Of a stretch of DNA of 64,000 nt, positions 15,613 to 23,191 are shown one piece after another. Under the pieces are notes generated by a model that saw only the letters and a list, made by a program, of their open reading frames with translations, ran no database searches and was not told the DNA's origin. The translations under genes and the position numbers were made by a program. This DNA is from Pseudomonadota bacterium (GTDB taxonomy: Bacteria; Pseudomonadota; Alphaproteobacteria; Acetobacterales; Acetobacteraceae). The stretch covers positions 1 to 64,000 of the forward strand of contig JAJZSY010000013.1 in assembly GCA_021849425.1 (NCBI GenBank), read 5' to 3'. The first letter of the stretch is position 1, and each line of letters starts with the position of its first letter.

Positions 15613-16686
15613 ATGGGCGAGGCGTTCATCAACCGGATCGGCATCGCGGTGCCGGCGCATGACATTCACCGCGACTTCACCGCCTATGCGGCGGGGCGGC
15701 TGGAACCGCGGGCGGCGGCGCTGTTCGCCCGCATGGCGGGGCGCGCCGGGATCGGGCATCGGCACTCGGTGCTGGCGCCGGGCGCGCTCGCCGAAGGCGG
15801 GGCGGACGCGCAGGAGTTCTACCGCCCCGGCGCCTTTCCCGACACCGCGGCGCGGATGGCGATGTTCGAGCGCGAGGCCGCGCCGCTGGCGCTGCGGGCG
15901 GTCGCGGACGCCGCGATCGACCCCGCCGCGATCACGCATCTGATCGTCGCCTCCTGCACCGGTTTCGCCGCGCCGGGGCTCGACCTGCATCTCGCGGCCG
16001 GGCTCGGGCTGCGGGCGGATATCCAGCGCACGCTGGTGGGCTTCATGGGCTGCTCGGCGGCGGTGCCGGCGCTGCGGCTGGCGCGGCAGACGGTGCTGGC
16101 CGAGCCGGGGTCGGTGGTGCTGGTGGTCAATCTCGAACTCTGCACGCTGCATTTGCAGGAGACCGCCGATCTCGAAACCGCGCTCACCTTCCTGCTGTTC
16201 GGCGATGGCTGCGCCGCCGCGGTGGTCAGCGGCGAGGCGCGGGGCCTCGCGCTGCACGGGTTCCGCTCCGCCACCATTCCCGACACCGCCGGGCTGATCA
16301 CCTGGCGGATCGGGGCGCGGGGGTTTCTGATGCACCTGGCGGGCGCGGTGCCGGCGGCGATCGCCGCCGCGCTGCGCGCGGCGCGGGAGGGGAGGGACGC
16401 GGCGGGGCTGCTGCGCGGTGATGCGATCGGCGCCATCGGCGACTGGGCGGTGCATGCCGGCGGGCGCAGCGTGCTGGACGCGGTTGAGGCCGGGCTCGGG
16501 CTGCCGGGCGAGGCGCTCGCCGCCTCGCGTGCGGTGCTGGAGGATCATGGCAACATGTCGTCCGCGACGGTGATGTTCGTGCTGCGCCGGCTGCTCGACG
16601 CCGGCGGGCCGGCGGGGCGGGGCGGCATGGCGATGGCGTTCGGCCCCGGCATGGTCGCCGAGACGTTCAGGTTTTCGAGAGTGTGA
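15613..16686 (+). CDS. type III polyketide synthase (chalcone synthase-like)
   Basis: 357 residues of the thiolase fold used by chalcone/stilbene and bacterial alkylpyrone/alkylresorcinol synthases. The catalytic triad is recognisable as Cys147 (GFMGCSAAVPALRLA), His280 (DWAVHAGGRSVLD) and Asn313 (HGNMSSATVMF). It extends an acyl-CoA starter with malonyl-CoA units and cyclises the chain. The genes that follow encode a methyltransferase and a FAD oxidoreductase, the usual tailoring pair for quinone- or resorcinol-type lipids. The start at ATG 15613 has AGGG just upstream. Confidence 0.9.
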   Translation: MGEAFINRIGIAVPAHDIHRDFTAYAAGRLEPRAAALFARMAGRAGIGHRHSVLAPGALAEGGADAQEFYRPGAFPDTAARMAMFEREAAPLALRAVADAAIDPAAITHLIVASCTGFAAPGLDLHLAAGLGLRADIQRTLVGFMGCSAAVPALRLARQTVLAEPGSVVLVVNLELCTLHLQETADLETALTFLLFGDGCAAAVVSGEARGLALHGFRSATIPDTAGLITWRIGARGFLMHLAGAVPAAIAAALRAAREGRDAAGLLRGDAIGAIGDWAVHAGGRSVLDAVEAGLGLPGEALAASRAVLEDHGNMSSATVMFVLRRLLDAGGPAGRGGMAMAFGPGMVAETFRFSRV

Positions 16687-16693
16687 GGGCGGG

Positions 16694-17398
16694 ATGATCG
16701 ATCTGTCGCGACGGCTCATGCTGCCGGAGGTGATGGACGATCCGGCGCTGGACCCGGCGGTCTATCGCCGTTGCCTCGCCGATCTCGCGCGGGTGAACCG
16801 GGTGACGATGACGCATCGCGCAACCCTCGCCTGGCTCGACCGGGCGCTAGGCGTCTGGCCGGGGGCGGCGCACTTCACGCTGCTCGACCTCGCCTCGGGG
16901 CATGGCGACAAGCTGCGGGCGATCGCGGCGCTGGCGGCGCGGCGGGGGTGGCGGGCCACGCTCGTCGGCGTCGATCTGAACCCGCGCGCGACGGCGGCGG
17001 CCATCGCCGCGACGCCGCCGGAGGCGCCGATCCGCTACGTCACCGCCGATGCGCTGCGCTACAGCCCGGAGACTCCGCCGGATTTCATCGTCAGCAGCCA
17101 GTTCACCCATCATCTCGCCGATGCGGAGGTGGTGGAACTGCTCGGGCGGGTCGCGGCGATGGCGCGGCGGGGCTGGCTGATCGCCGACCTGCACCGCCAC
17201 GCCGTGCCGTATTACGGGTTCCGCTGGCTGGCGCGGCTCGCGGGGTGGCACGAGATCGTCCGCCGCGACGGCACCGCCTCGATCGCGCGCGGGTTCACCC
17301 GGCGGGACTGGCAGCGCTATCTGGACGCCGCCGGGGTGCGGGCGGAGATCGGCTGGACGCTGCCGTTCCGCCATCTCGTCGGCTCGGCGCCGCCGTGA
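16694..17398 (+). CDS. class I SAM-dependent methyltransferase
   Basis: 234 residues. Motif I (LLDLASGHGDKL, near residue 57), the acidic end of strand 2 (VGVDLNP) and the later FIVSSQFTHHLAD motif show a Rossmann-fold methyltransferase. It sits 7 bp after the polyketide synthase and overlaps the next gene by 4 bp (GTGA), so it probably methylates the polyketide product or its hydroxylated form. The homologous arrangement (type III PKS, methyltransferase, FAD enzyme) recurs in bacterial phenolic-lipid clusters. Confidence 0.87.
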   Translation: MIDLSRRLMLPEVMDDPALDPAVYRRCLADLARVNRVTMTHRATLAWLDRALGVWPGAAHFTLLDLASGHGDKLRAIAALAARRGWRATLVGVDLNPRATAAAIAATPPEAPIRYVTADALRYSPETPPDFIVSSQFTHHLADAEVVELLGRVAAMARRGWLIADLHRHAVPYYGFRWLARLAGWHEIVRRDGTASIARGFTRRDWQRYLDAAGVRAEIGWTLPFRHLVGSAPP

Positions 17399-18510
17399 GC
17401 GGCACGGCGCCGGTGCTGGTCGCCGGCGGCGGGCTGGCGGGGGCGGCGGCGGCCTGCGCGCTCGCCGGCGCCGGGCGGGCGGTGACGCTGGTCGAGCGGG
17501 CGGCGGCCCCCGTTCACAAGATTTGCGGCGAGTTTCTCAGCATCGAGGCGCAGGAGATGCTCGCTTCACTGGGCGTCGACCCGGTGGCGCTGGGCGGGCA
17601 CCCGATCGGGCGGGTGCGGCTGCTGCGGCGGGGGCGCGAGGTGACGGCGCCGCTGCCCTTCACCGCGCTCGGCCTGACCCGCAGGACGCTCGATGCCGCC
17701 CTGCTCGCCCGCGCCGAGGCCTGCGGGGCGCGCGTGCTGCGCGGGGTCGCGGCGCGGCGGCTCGATGCGGCGCCGGGGCGGCTCGGCCTCGATCTCGGGG
17801 ACGGGCGGCGGCTGGAGAGCGACACGCTGCTGCTCGCCACCGGCAAGCACGAGCTGCGCGGCGCCGGGCGCGCGGTGCGGGCGGCGGGCGACCTCGTCGG
17901 GTTCAAGACCTATTTCGCGCTGGCGCCGGCGCAGCGCGCGGCGCTGGACGGGCATGTCGAGCTGCATCTGCTCGATCGCGGCTATGCCGGGCTGCAACTG
18001 GTCGAGGGCGGGTGGGCCAATCTGTGCCTGCTGGTGCGGCGCGACCGTCTGGCCGCGGCGGGCGGCGGCTTCGCGGCGCTGCTGGCGGCGCTGTGCGCCG
18101 AGGCGCCGACGCTGGCCGCGAGGCTCGACGGGGCGACCGCGCTGCTGGAGCAGCCGCTCGGCATCGCCCGTGTGCCCTATGGCTTCCTGCACCGGCCGCG
18201 GCGGGATGATCCGGCGGGGCTGTTCCGCCTCGGCGACCAGGCCGGGGTGATCCACTCCTTTACCGGCGATGGCATGGCGATGGCGCTGCACGGGGCGCGG
18301 CGCGCCGCCGAGGCGGTGCTGGCCGGGCAGGACGCCGTGGCCCATCACCGCCGCCTCGCCGGCGAGCTTGGCGGGCAGATCCGCCTCGCCTCGCTGCTCT
18401 ATCGCGCGCAGCGCCCGGCGATCGGCCAGCGTCTGCTGTTCGCCGCCCTCGCCCGCGCGCCGGCCGGGCTCGGGCCGCTGGTGCGGCTGACCCGGGTGCG
18501 GGCGCGGTGA
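17395..18510 (+). CDS. FAD-dependent oxidoreductase (geranylgeranyl reductase/PHBH-like)
   Basis: 371 residues opening with the dinucleotide-binding motif VAGGGLAGAAAA and VERAAAPVHKICGEFLS, the signature of the geranylgeranyl reductase and related monooxygenase group. A second FAD contact appears late as LFRLGDQAGVIHSFTGDGM. The start codon is GTG at 17395 overlapping the methyltransferase stop. It is the last gene of the polyketide operon; hydroxylation or reduction of the polyketide is the likely step. The chemistry (hydroxylase or reductase) cannot be decided from sequence. Confidence 0.85.
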   Translation: MSGTAPVLVAGGGLAGAAAACALAGAGRAVTLVERAAAPVHKICGEFLSIEAQEMLASLGVDPVALGGHPIGRVRLLRRGREVTAPLPFTALGLTRRTLDAALLARAEACGARVLRGVAARRLDAAPGRLGLDLGDGRRLESDTLLLATGKHELRGAGRAVRAAGDLVGFKTYFALAPAQRAALDGHVELHLLDRGYAGLQLVEGGWANLCLLVRRDRLAAAGGGFAALLAALCAEAPTLAARLDGATALLEQPLGIARVPYGFLHRPRRDDPAGLFRLGDQAGVIHSFTGDGMAMALHGARRAAEAVLAGQDAVAHHRRLAGELGGQIRLASLLYRAQRPAIGQRLLFAALARAPAGLGPLVRLTRVRAR

Positions 18511-18625
18511 AAAAACCCCGCGCGCCGGCGACGGAAACCCGCCGCCCGCGCGTTGAACGGACCGGATGCCGACCGGATGGGCCGGTCGGCGCGGCAACCG
18601 GCGCAGGGTGGGCTTCCGCGAGGAC

Positions 18626-19177
18626 ATGACAGACCCGGAGGGCGACCCGGATGCGCCGCTGCTGGCGAGGATCGGCATGGGTGAGGAGGCGGCGTTCCGC
18701 ACGCTGATGGCGCACAAGCTGCCGCGCGTGCACGGGCTCGCGCTGCGGCTGCTGCGCGATCCGGCGCTGGCCGACGATATCGCGCAGGAGGTGTTCCTGC
18801 GGGTCTGGCGGCAGGCGCGGGCGTGGCGGCCGGGGGCGGCGCGGTTCGACACCTGGCTGCACCGCGTCGCGCTCAATTTGTGCATGGACCGGCTGCGGCG
18901 GCGGCGGGAGGTGGCCGTCGCCGATCCGCCGGAACAGGTCGATCCGGCGCCGGGGGCGGATTTCATGCTCGCGCGCGACGCCGAAAGCCGGCGCGTGGAG
19001 CACGCGGTCGCCGGCCTGCCTGCCCGCCAGCGCGAGGCGCTGGTGATGCAGGTGTATCAGGGATTGTCGAATATCGAGGCCGCCGCGGCGCTGGGCATCA
19101 GCGTCGAGGCGCTGGAAAGCCTGCTCGCCCGCGCCCGCCGCGCCCTGCGCCAACAGCTCGAGGATCTGCGACCATGA
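18626..19177 (+). CDS. ECF-type RNA polymerase sigma factor
   Basis: 183 residues from ATG 18626 (MTDPEGDPD); an in-frame start 60 bases earlier is possible. Region 2 includes DDIAQEVFLRVWRQ and the -10 recognising WLHRVALNLCMDRLRR; region 4 has the helix-turn-helix LSNIEAAAALGISVEALESLLARAR. The four following small genes overlap or lie close, giving a sigma factor, a single-helix membrane protein and a metal-sensor-like periplasmic protein, as in the CnrYXH cobalt-nickel system though in a different order. Confidence 0.92.
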   Translation: MTDPEGDPDAPLLARIGMGEEAAFRTLMAHKLPRVHGLALRLLRDPALADDIAQEVFLRVWRQARAWRPGAARFDTWLHRVALNLCMDRLRRRREVAVADPPEQVDPAPGADFMLARDAESRRVEHAVAGLPARQREALVMQVYQGLSNIEAAAALGISVEALESLLARARRALRQQLEDLRP

Positions 19178-19599
19178 CGCCCGAACGCTTCGCCGCCCTG
19201 GCCGCCGCCTATGGCGGCGCGATCGACCGCTGGCCCGAGGCCGAGCGCGCGGCGGCGCGGGCCTTTCGCGACGCCCACCCGGAGGCGGAGGCGGTTCTCG
19301 CCGCCGAGGCGGCGCTGGATGCGGCGCTGGCGCGCTGGGCGGTGCCCGCGCCGGGCGCCGCGCTGGCCGGGCGGATCGCCCGCGACGCGGCACGGCGGCG
19401 GCAGGCGCCGCGGCGCCTGCGGCTGTGGCTGGCCGGACTCGGCCTCGCCGGCGCGCTGGCCGGCGGCGGGGCGATCGGCGCCGTGCTGGTCGCCCGCCTG
19501 GTGCCGGCGGGCGGGGCGGGCTGTTCGCAATCCCTCACCGTGCTCGGCGCGCCGGTGCCATCCTGCGGCGATGCCGCCAACTGGAGTGATACGCTGTGA
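19174..19599 (+). CDS. membrane protein, probable anti-sigma factor
   Basis: 141 residues: a charged N-terminal domain of about 85 residues (cytoplasmic, enough to bind a sigma factor), one transmembrane helix (about 88-110, LWLAGLGLAGALAGGGAIGA) and a short periplasmic tail with two cysteines (CSQ, SCGD). The ATG overlaps the sigma factor stop by ATGA and its own stop overlaps the next gene. Anti-sigma function is inferred from this position and topology; there is no zinc-binding HxxxCxxC motif. Confidence 0.6.
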   Translation: MTPERFAALAAAYGGAIDRWPEAERAAARAFRDAHPEAEAVLAAEAALDAALARWAVPAPGAALAGRIARDAARRRQAPRRLRLWLAGLGLAGALAGGGAIGAVLVARLVPAGGAGCSQSLTVLGAPVPSCGDAANWSDTL

Positions 19600-20162
19600 C
19601 CACCAGAAGCTTGCAGATCGGCCTCGTCGCCTCGCTGCTCGTCAACGCCCTCATGATCGGCGCCTTTGGCGGCGGGCTCGCGGTGCTGTCGCGCCGGGGC
19701 GGCTGGCACAGGCCGCCGCATCACGGCTCCGGCCCGATCCAGACCGCCGGCCACGCCCTGCGCCCGGCCGACCGCGCCCGCTTCCGCGCCGCGATGCTCG
19801 CGGTGATCCGCGACAATCGCGACCTGATCCGCGATGCGCGGCGCAGCCGCCAGCAGGCGGGGGCGCTGTTCATCCGCCCCGAATTCGACCGCGCCGCGAT
19901 CGCGTCCCTGCTGGCCAGGGCGCGGCGGGATCGCGGCGAGCTGCTGGCGAGGCTCGACAACGCGGCGCTGCGCTTCGCCGCCACCCTGCCGCGCGGCGAG
20001 CGGCGGAAACTGGCGCGCGGCCTTGCCGAACATGGCGAGTTGCAACGGCGGGGCGGGGCGTTTGCTCCCCCGCCGCGAGGCGGTATTCCTGCTCCCCCGC
20101 CGCATGGCGGTATTTCTGCTCCCCCGCCGCAGGAGCAAAAATCCCTGCCGCCGCCGGGCTGA
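19596..20162 (+). CDS. periplasmic heavy-metal sensor-like protein (CnrX/Metal_resist family)
   Basis: 188 residues starting with GTG at 19596. An N-terminal membrane anchor (IGLVASLLVNALMIGAFGGGLAVL) leads to a helical hairpin domain with RPADRARFRAAMLAVIRDN and ERRKLARGLAEH, typical of the Metal_resist/CnrX group that senses metals in the periplasm and signals to an anti-sigma factor. The tail is a low-complexity APPPxGGI repeat encoded by a 27-bp tandem array. Together with the sigma factor and the 141-residue protein it looks like an extracytoplasmic stress module. Confidence 0.7.
   Translation: MTTRSLQIGLVASLLVNALMIGAFGGGLAVLSRRGGWHRPPHHGSGPIQTAGHALRPADRARFRAAMLAVIRDNRDLIRDARRSRQQAGALFIRPEFDRAAIASLLARARRDRGELLARLDNAALRFAATLPRGERRKLARGLAEHGELQRRGGAFAPPPRGGIPAPPPHGGISAPPPQEQKSLPPPG
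20064..20136 (+). repeat. 27-bp in-frame repeat, about 2.7 copies
   Basis: Units at 20064-20090 and 20091-20117, plus a partial at 20118-20136, each begin GCTCCCCCGCCGC and encode APPPxGGIx. They lie at the 3' end of the CnrX-like gene. Since 27 is a multiple of three, copy-number change would lengthen or shorten the tail without a frameshift. Confidence 0.93.
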
Positions 20163-20250
20163 AGGGGCGACGGATATTCGGTGCCCGCGCGTTGAACGGG
20201 AAACAGGCCCCGCGCGGTCGACGCGCCACAGATCATCGAGGATCTCACCC

Positions 20251-20439
20251 ATGCTGTCTCGCACGTTCCGTTTTACGCCCCCTCAGGATGTACGGCCGGG
20301 CCGGGCCGCGCGGATCGCGCGGCGGGCGGTGGCCGCGATCCTGCTCGCCGGACTCGCCGGCGGGCTTGCGGGATGCGTGGTCTATCCCGCCGGACCGCGC
20401 CATGGCTGGTGCTACTGGCACCCCTATCGCTGCCGCTGA
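20251..20439 (+). CDS. small predicted lipoprotein
   Basis: 62 residues starting at ATG 20251. Residues 22-41 form a signal peptide ending in the lipobox LAGC (lipidated Cys about residue 42), leaving a mature peptide of only about 20 residues rich in Tyr, His, Trp and Cys (HGWCYWHPYRCR). Tiny lipoproteins ending this way occur in acetic acid bacteria, but I know no function. It follows the sigma-factor module and precedes the DUF1800 gene by 13 bp. Confidence 0.65.
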   Translation: MLSRTFRFTPPQDVRPGRAARIARRAVAAILLAGLAGGLAGCVVYPAGPRHGWCYWHPYRCR

Positions 20440-20452
20440 GCGGGTGACGGCG

Positions 20453-21904
20453 ATGACCCTCGCATCCGCCCAGGCGACAAGCCTGACGCCTTCGCAGGCA
20501 TCAAGTCTGACGCCCTCGCAGGCATCAAGCCTGACGCCTTCGCAGGCATCAAGTCTGACGCCCTCGCAGGCATCAAGTCTGACGCCCTCGCAGGCGATGA
20601 TCCGCTTCGGCCTGGGCGGGCGGCCGGACCAGGCGCCGCCGGCCGATCCGCGCGCCTGGCTGCTCGGCCAGCTCGACGGGCCGGACCCGGCGCTGGCGAC
20701 GCCGGAATTCGCCGCCCTGCCGAGCGGGGCCGCGGCGCTCGCAGCGCTGCGCGAGGACCGGATGAGGCGCAAGCGGCTCGCCCGCGAGGGGGGTTCGCTC
20801 AAGGAGCATTTCAAGCCGCGCGGCCGGGAGATGTTCCGCGCCGATGCCGCCGCCCAGCTCGGCTGGGCGCTGCGCACCGAGGCGCCGTTCCGCGAGCGGC
20901 TGGTCTGGTTCTGGGCGAATCATTTCACCGTGTCGATGCGCCAGGGCGGCACCGCGGCGCTGATCGGCCCGTTCCTGCGCGAGGCGATCCGCCCGCATGT
21001 GACCGGCCGGTTCACCGACATGGTGCTGGCGGTGGAGCGGCATCCGGCGATGCTGCTCTATCTCGGCAATGCCGGGTCGGTCGGGCCGGACAGCCGGGTC
21101 GGGGCGCGGCGGCATCGCGGGCTCAACGAGAATCTCGGCCGCGAGTGCATGGAGCTGCACACGGTGAGCCTGCGCGCGGGCTACAGCCAGCAGGACGTCA
21201 TCGCCATGGCGAAGCTGCTCACCGGATGGTCGGTCGATCCGCGGGCGGAGCCGACCGGGTTCCGCTTTCATCCCTTCGCCCATGAGCCGGGGCCGCAGAC
21301 GCTGATGGGACGCAGCTTTCCGCCGGGCGAGGCGGGCGGCATCGCGGCGCTGCGCTTTCTCTCGACCTATCACACCACCTGGACGGCGCTGGCGACCAAG
21401 CTGGTGCGGCATTTCGTGGCCGACCAGCCGCCGGCGGCGGCGGTCGCGCATGTCGCCGGCGTGCTGGCCGGCACGCAGGGCGATTTGCGGGCGGCGGCGG
21501 CGGCGCTGGTCGACCTGCCGGAGGCCTGGACGCCGGGGACCAAGATCAAGACGCCGGTCGAGTATTTCCTCTCGGTCGGCCGCGCGCTCGGCGAGACCGA
21601 GGCGAAGGTGCCGGCGGCGCTGGGGATGCTGCGCCGGCTCGGCCAGCCGCTCTGGGCGGCGCCGCTGCCCGATGGATGGTCCGATCTCGGCGGCGACTGG
21701 AGCGGGCCGGACGCGGTGCTGGCGCGGATCGACTTCGCCTATACCATGGCCGGGCGCAGCCACGACCGCGCGCCCGCCGCCATCGCCACCGCCGCCCTCG
21801 GCGCGCGGCTGCGCCCGCAGACGCTGGCGGCGGTGAGCACCGCCGGCTCGCCGCGCGAGGCGCTGGCGCTGCTGTTCGCCTCTCCCGAATTTCTCAGACG
21901 GTGA
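20453..21904 (+). CDS. DUF1800 domain-containing protein
   Basis: 483 residues. The body matches DUF1800 proteins: FRERLVWFWANHFTVS, NENLGRECMELHTVSL, and the C-terminal FASPEFLRR. DUF1800 genes are nearly always next to a DUF1501 gene, as here (21910), and both are thought to be exported or cell-surface associated, with unknown chemistry. The first 55 residues are an unusual repeat of ASSLTPSQ replacing the usual N-terminus. The start is ATG 20453; a GTG nine bases earlier is also in frame. Confidence 0.88.
   Translation: MTLASAQATSLTPSQASSLTPSQASSLTPSQASSLTPSQASSLTPSQAMIRFGLGGRPDQAPPADPRAWLLGQLDGPDPALATPEFAALPSGAAALAALREDRMRRKRLAREGGSLKEHFKPRGREMFRADAAAQLGWALRTEAPFRERLVWFWANHFTVSMRQGGTAALIGPFLREAIRPHVTGRFTDMVLAVERHPAMLLYLGNAGSVGPDSRVGARRHRGLNENLGRECMELHTVSLRAGYSQQDVIAMAKLLTGWSVDPRAEPTGFRFHPFAHEPGPQTLMGRSFPPGEAGGIAALRFLSTYHTTWTALATKLVRHFVADQPPAAAVAHVAGVLAGTQGDLRAAAAALVDLPEAWTPGTKIKTPVEYFLSVGRALGETEAKVPAALGMLRRLGQPLWAAPLPDGWSDLGGDWSGPDAVLARIDFAYTMAGRSHDRAPAAIATAALGARLRPQTLAAVSTAGSPREALALLFASPEFLRR
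20474..20593 (+). repeat. 24-bp in-frame tandem repeat, 5 copies
   Basis: Five units of 24 bp (20474-20593) encode five copies of A(S/T)SLTPSQ near the start of the DUF1800 protein. Copies differ by a few synonymous changes (AGC/AGT, CCT/CCC). As 24 is divisible by three, changes in copy number keep the frame. Confidence 0.95.
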
Positions 21905-21909
21905 CCGAC

Positions 21910-23127
21910 ATGAACCTTTCCCGCCGCGCGACGCTGCTGGGCCTCGCGACCGTCGCGACCCTGGGCCGGACCCGGCTCGCCCTCGCCGCCGCGCCGACGC
22001 AGGCGCGCTTCGTCGTTGTGTTGTTGCGCGGCGCGCTCGACGGGATGGAGGCCGTCATTCCCCATGGCGACCCCGATCTCGCGCGGCTGCGGCCGGGGCT
22101 GATCCCGCCGGCATCGGCGCGGCACGATCTCGGCGGGTTCTACGCGCTGCACCCGGCGCTGGCGCGGTTCCACGCGCTCTATGCCGCGGGCGAATTGCTG
22201 CCGGTGCACGCGATCGCCGGCCCGTATCGGACGCGCAGCCATTTCGAGGCGCAGGACCTGTTGCAGACCGGCGTCGGGCAGATCGGCATGAATTCGGGCT
22301 GGCTCAACCGGCTGATCGGGGAATTGCCGGCGGATGGCGATCCGGGCGGAATCGGGCTGGCGGCGGGGATCGGCACGCCGCTGATCCTGCGCGGGGCGGA
22401 ACCGGTGGGCGCCTATGCGCCGGTCGGGTTCGCGCAGCCGGATCGCGGGCTGTATGCGGCGATCGGCAAGCTCAACGCCGGCGATCCGGTATTCGGCCCG
22501 GCGATCGCCCGTGGGCTTGGCGCCCGGCGGTTCGACGCCGCGACCTTCGCCGCCGGGCCGGCGCCGGACATGGACGAGGCGGGGATGCGGGCGCCGGCGG
22601 GGCCCGCGCGCCCGGCCGGGGGCTACGGGTTTCCCGAACTGGCGGCGCGGGTGGGCACGCTGCTCGCCGCCGCCGACGGGCCGCGGATCGCGGCGTTCCA
22701 GCTCGAAGGCTGGGACACGCATGTCAACCAGATGCAACTGCTGCCCTTCCCGCTCGCCGGCCTCGATCGCGGGGTGGCGGCGCTGAAGGTGGCGCTGGGC
22801 GCGGCCTGGGCGAAGACCTGCGTGCTGGTGATCACCGAATTCGGCCGCACCGCGCGGATCAACGGCACGCGCGGGACCGATCATGGCACCGGGACGGTCG
22901 CGTTTCTCGCCGGCGGCGCGGTGCAAGGCGGGCGGGTGCTGGCGACCTGGCCGGGGCTGAAGGAGCGGCAGCTGTTCCAGAACCGCGATCTCGCGCCGAC
23001 GGCCGATCTCCGCGCGCTGGCCAAGGGGGTGCTGGCGGCGCAGTTCGGGCTGGGGGGCGCGGCGCTCGGGCGGATTTTCCCCGACAGCGCGGCGGTGGCG
23101 CCGATGGGCGGGCTGCTGCGCGCCTGA
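21910..23127 (+). CDS. DUF1501 domain-containing protein, Tat-exported
   Basis: 405 residues. The N-terminus MNLSRRATLLGLATVATLG is a twin-arginine signal (SRRATLLGL) with a cleavage point after ALA. The alkaline-phosphatase-like metal sites expected of DUF1501 are visible: VVVLLRGALDGMEAVIP, GWDTHVNQ (His/Asp) and GTDHGTG. These proteins resemble sulfatase/phosphatase superfamily enzymes with unknown substrate. It lies 5 bp after the DUF1800 gene; the pair is likely co-expressed and may act in the cell envelope. Two adjacent tatA genes in the window would serve such export. Confidence 0.88.
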   Translation: MNLSRRATLLGLATVATLGRTRLALAAAPTQARFVVVLLRGALDGMEAVIPHGDPDLARLRPGLIPPASARHDLGGFYALHPALARFHALYAAGELLPVHAIAGPYRTRSHFEAQDLLQTGVGQIGMNSGWLNRLIGELPADGDPGGIGLAAGIGTPLILRGAEPVGAYAPVGFAQPDRGLYAAIGKLNAGDPVFGPAIARGLGARRFDAATFAAGPAPDMDEAGMRAPAGPARPAGGYGFPELAARVGTLLAAADGPRIAAFQLEGWDTHVNQMQLLPFPLAGLDRGVAALKVALGAAWAKTCVLVITEFGRTARINGTRGTDHGTGTVAFLAGGAVQGGRVLATWPGLKERQLFQNRDLAPTADLRALAKGVLAAQFGLGGAALGRIFPDSAAVAPMGGLLRA

Positions 23128-23191
23128 TCCGCCCGCGTCCTCGCGCCGCCCGCGCCTTGTCCGATCGGCGCGGGCGACCATTTCGGGCGGC

